DNA of 30,173 nt, from assembly GCA_051960215.1 (NCBI GenBank), contig JBQCEN010000126.1, positions 1 to 30,173 of the forward strand, written 5' to 3'. Source of the DNA: Pararhizobium_B sp051960215 (lineage in GTDB: Bacteria > Pseudomonadota > Alphaproteobacteria > Rhizobiales > Rhizobiaceae). Both the position numbers and the translations under genes were made by a program. Below, in pieces: positions 28,396 through 30,173 of the stretch. The notes under the pieces are model-generated. The model made no database searches. It saw only the letters and a list, made by a program, of their open reading frames with translations, and had not been told where the DNA came from. Every line of letters begins with the position of its first letter. The stretch's first letter is position 1.

Positions 28396-28659
28396 CTATA
28401 GCATCGTCGTCACACGCCGCACGAGCGCCGCCACGTCTTCAAGCCGCGATGCATCGCCGTTCATCAGCTGCAGATGAAAGGCTGCGAGCCAGAAAAGCCC
28501 GAGGCAGACCTCCCGCTCAGTCCAGCCTTTTCGGATTGATCGGTCAATGAGTTCGAGATGTGCGTCCTCCAGCGTCTCTGCACATTTTCGGACGCGTGTT
28601 TCGTCGTCCATCGAGACTTGCCGCTCACGCGTACGATCCTCCGGCGACTCCGGTGTCAT
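28396..28659 (-). CDS. Antisense hypothetical gene in the lysis module, 87 aa
   Basis: The ATG at 28657-28659 follows GGGGAGCGAGGGGCGG on the minus strand. An alternative ATG at 28611 would give 71 residues. The product is helical: RKCAETLEDAHLELIDRSIRKG, then WTEREVCLGLFWLAAFHLQLMNGDASRLEDVAALVRRV. The middle helix is hydrophobic but probably buried rather than membrane-spanning. The pattern KGW-(T)-x-x-E resembles the KGV-(F/L)-x-x-(D/E)-E turn of the products at 4356 and 12706, though weakly. It converges with the endolysin gene (14-base gap) and is another minus-strand insert in the late region. A weak promoter-like TTGACG lies at 28713-28718 on the minus strand without a good -10. Confidence 0.65.
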   Translation of the reverse strand: MTPESPEDRTRERQVSMDDETRVRKCAETLEDAHLELIDRSIRKGWTEREVCLGLFWLAAFHLQLMNGDASRLEDVAALVRRVTTML

Positions 28660-28786
28660 CCGCCCCTCGCTCCCCTGTTCTGGGCAGCAACGTGGTCGCT
28701 AACTCACACCCTCGTCAACCAATAACCTGATGTAACTCTATCCCGCGCCTGCCGGGTCCGCAGGCAATCTCCCGGAGACCATCATC

Positions 28787-29224
28787 ATGACACGACTGTT
28801 CGCGGGCCTCGTGCTCGCCGCCTTGGCATGCCTTACGATCGGAGGCTGCCAGAGCATCAAGGACGCCTACGACACCGCCTCCGCCGTGACGATCACGCAG
28901 CAGACGATCGACACGACCATGGCGGCCTATGACAGCGCCTTCCTGGCGCCCGCTCAGGCCTACCGCAAGCTCTACGACACCAACCCCTGTCCGGCCGGCG
29001 CTCACGCCTCGGCGGGCAACGTCTGTGCCGAGAGAGCGATCGTCGTCCGGCTGCAGGAGGTCGACAAGGCGGTCGAGGCCGCACTCGCCGATACGCAGGC
29101 GCAACTCGACGCCTGCAAGGCCGCAGGCCAGTCCGGCTGCTCCGGCCTCGGCGCCGCCTATACCGCCCTCCAGACCGCCATCACCGCCGCGAGGTCCGCG
29201 GCGACAGCCCTCGGAGTGATCTAA
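28787..29224 (+). CDS. Putative lipoprotein, 145 aa
   Basis: A GGAGACC site lies six bases before the ATG. The N-terminus is a lipoprotein signal: basic start, hydrophobic core (LFAGLVLAALACL) and the lipobox IGGC with Cys 21 as the lipidated residue. The mature part is mostly helical (TQQTIDTTMAAYDSAFLAPAQAYRKLYD, and IVVRLQEVDKAVEAALADTQAQLDACKAAG) with four further Cys that may form disulphides. The position after the endolysin suggests an outer-membrane spanin subunit or an exclusion lipoprotein. It lacks the Pro-rich character of Rz1-type outer spanins, so that role is uncertain. An inner-membrane partner could be the membrane/coiled-coil protein that begins at 29799. Confidence 0.85.
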   Translation: MTRLFAGLVLAALACLTIGGCQSIKDAYDTASAVTITQQTIDTTMAAYDSAFLAPAQAYRKLYDTNPCPAGAHASAGNVCAERAIVVRLQEVDKAVEAALADTQAQLDACKAAGQSGCSGLGAAYTALQTAITAARSAATALGVI

Positions 29225-29226
29225 CC

Positions 29227-29463
29227 ATGAGCATCAACCTCAACACCGTCGCGACTGATATCAAGCTCGCCACGTCCATCCTGTCGCTCGCCCTCACCGT
29301 CGGCCAGGCTCTGGAGGGGCCGGTGGCGGCGCTGATCCAGCTGGTCTTCACCGGCGAGCCACTGACCGACCAGCAGCGCGCCAACCTGCTCGCCAGCCAC
29401 AAGGCGATGAGCGACGCGCTGCAGGCCCCTTTGGCGCCGGAGCAGGTGGGAGGCGCGGCATGA
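29227..29463 (+). CDS. Hypothetical protein of the lysis region, 78 aa
   Basis: Starts two bases after the lipoprotein stop and overlaps the next gene by four bases (ATGA). The 78-residue product has a mildly hydrophobic, amphipathic first half (IKLATSILSLALTVGQALEGPVAALIQLVF) and a polar second half (TDQQRANLLASHKAMSDALQAPLAPEQ). The hydrophobic part is too broken by Gly, Pro and Glu to be a confident membrane helix. Tight packing between the lipoprotein and holin-like genes suggests a role in lysis or a virion accessory. I do not recognise the family. Confidence 0.75.
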   Translation: MSINLNTVATDIKLATSILSLALTVGQALEGPVAALIQLVFTGEPLTDQQRANLLASHKAMSDALQAPLAPEQVGGAA

Positions 29464-29678
29464 ACCTCGCGAGCCTCAAGCCGATCGCCAAAGCAATCGC
29501 GGCCGGTGTCGCCGGTGCGGCCGGCGGCGGCGGCAGCCTTGCCGTCGCCATCCCGCCGGGCGTCTCGGCGCCCTGGTATGCCTACCTGATCGCCAGCGGC
29601 ATGACGGCCGTGCTGACCGCGGTGGTGACGTATTATGTGCCCAACCGGCCGGCGACGCCTCCGCCGGTCGCGAAATGA
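29460..29678 (+). CDS. Holin-like small membrane protein, 72 aa
   Basis: 72 residues, starting and ending in ATGA overlaps. After a basic N-terminus comes an Ala/Gly-rich segment (IAAGVAGAAGGGGSLAVAI), then a clear membrane helix (APWYAYLIASGMTAVLTAVVTYYV) and a short Pro-rich, basic end. Two potential membrane segments, small size and the place next to the endolysin fit a class II holin, which would let the signal-less muramidase reach the wall. The first segment is unusually Gly-rich for a helix. Another candidate is the 45-residue membrane protein that follows. Confidence 0.65.
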   Translation: MNLASLKPIAKAIAAGVAGAAGGGGSLAVAIPPGVSAPWYAYLIASGMTAVLTAVVTYYVPNRPATPPPVAK

Positions 29679-29812
29679 CCGGCACCATCATCCTGATCGG
29701 CGGCTGCGTTGTGGCCGCCGTCATCATGGTTGCCATCATCCGGTGGCCGATTGGACACGACGGCATGCACAGGGGCGGGGAATTTGACGGACACGCACAT
29801 GACTATCGTTGA
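29675..29812 (+). CDS. Small membrane peptide, 45 aa
   Basis: 45 residues from the ATG at 29675, which overlaps the previous stop. The sequence starts MTGTIILIGGCVVAAVIMVA, one strong hydrophobic helix, followed by a polar tail with five His and several Asp (GHDGMHRGGEFDGHAHDYR). It overlaps the start of the next gene by 14 bases in another frame. Tight coupling on both sides supports a real gene. A role as holin, antiholin or membrane accessory in lysis is possible; the His/Asp tail could bind metal. Confidence 0.65.
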   Translation: MTGTIILIGGCVVAAVIMVAIIRWPIGHDGMHRGGEFDGHAHDYR

Positions 29813-30173
29813 GCCTGCAAAGCGCATTACGGACAGCGTCATCATGACGGCGATCGCGCGGCTGTCGATGGTGCTCGCCATCCCGACGATCTGCCTGCTC
29901 GCCTGGCTCTATCAGGGCTGGCAGGACGATAAGCTCGACGCCGTGCGAAAGCAGGTGACGAGCGCGGAGATCGCGGCCAAGGACGCCTCGCAAAAGGCGG
30001 ACAAGGTCTCCGATCGGCTGATCGTCGTGGAGACCAAACAGGCGAGGGACGCCGAATCGTCGTCGCGGTTTCAGGCGGAGATGCTGCAGCGGCAGGACCG
30101 GATGCAGGATGCGATCGTCGACCTCAGCAACTCGGTCTCGGCGCTGACGGCGACGGTCAAGGCGCTCGCCGAC
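29799..30173 (+). CDS. Membrane-anchored coiled-coil protein, partial (runs off the window)
   Basis: The frame starts with ATG at 29799 inside the previous gene and stays open for 125 codons to the window edge, so its end is not seen. A hydrophobic helix (MVLAIPTICLLAWLY, about residues 24-39) follows a short N-terminal part. Then comes a long charged coiled coil (KLDAVRKQVTSAEIAAKDASQKADKVSDRL and onward) with regular Ala and Leu spacing. Anchor plus periplasmic coiled coil is the architecture of inner-membrane spanins such as Rz, which would pair with the lipoprotein at 28787-29224. Many other phage proteins share it, so the spanin idea is tentative. Confidence 0.7.
   Translation, partial: MTIVEPAKRITDSVIMTAIARLSMVLAIPTICLLAWLYQGWQDDKLDAVRKQVTSAEIAAKDASQKADKVSDRLIVVETKQARDAESSSRFQAEMLQRQDRMQDAIVDLSNSVSALTATVKALAD

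Noticed and set aside
28689..28718. Minus-strand promoter TTGACG before the gene at 28396-28659
   Set aside because: The -35 is good but no acceptable -10 lies at 16 to 18 bases; kept only as a remark.
1..30173. CRISPR arrays, tRNA genes, insertion sequences, att sites
   Set aside because: No regularly spaced direct repeats of CRISPR type, no tRNA-like cloverleaf, no transposase, and no integrase or long end-repeat were found by eye. A tRNA or att site outside the window cannot be excluded.

Overview
The window is the structural and lysis half of a temperate, lambda/HK97-like siphophage, most likely a prophage of a Rhizobiales host (Alphaproteobacteria). The host guess rests on the high-GC coding style, the two DUF982-family genes (a family found almost only in Rhizobiales) and the general look of the small proteins. 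Neither an attachment site nor an integrase is visible, so this is an internal piece. It could be an integrated prophage or a phage genome.

Left end (1-1058): a 98-residue ORF carries five copies of a 10-base word in both orientations. It is followed by a 46-codon GTG-start gene and a NusG/RfaH-like protein (NGN plus KOW domains), all coupled by 4-base overlaps. The NusG paralogue is the best candidate for a phage antiterminator of the long late operon. Next comes a minus-strand cargo block (1277-4023): a His-rich exported protein, a GFA/CENP-V zinc protein, a broken BrnA/DUF4415-like fragment, two DUF982 paralogues, two unrecognised genes and a two-helix membrane protein.

Head module (4075-12639, plus strand): HNH endonuclease, P27-type small terminase, large terminase, HK97 portal, prohead protease, major capsid protein, then connector, head closure, neck and tail terminator proteins. 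Tail module (13065-26860): tail tube, tail assembly chaperone with an A_AAA_AAC -1 frameshift site producing a G/GT-type fusion, a 1274-residue tape measure protein with an embedded lytic transglycosylase-like domain, lambda M-, L- and K-like tip proteins, an I-J fusion central fibre of 1738 residues, and four small downstream genes. Lysis module (27650-end): GH25 muramidase, a lipoprotein, and several small membrane proteins, the last cut by the window edge.

The most unusual layout feature is a set of short minus-strand genes placed inside the plus-strand late operon (12706-12918, 14919-15173, 27029-27530, 28396-28659). The first two are bracketed by strong hairpins, and two of the antisense units have recognisable minus-strand promoter candidates. 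They look like independently transcribed morons. Their hairpins would obstruct late transcription unless it is antiterminated, which would give the phage-encoded NusG-like protein a job. That link is inference.
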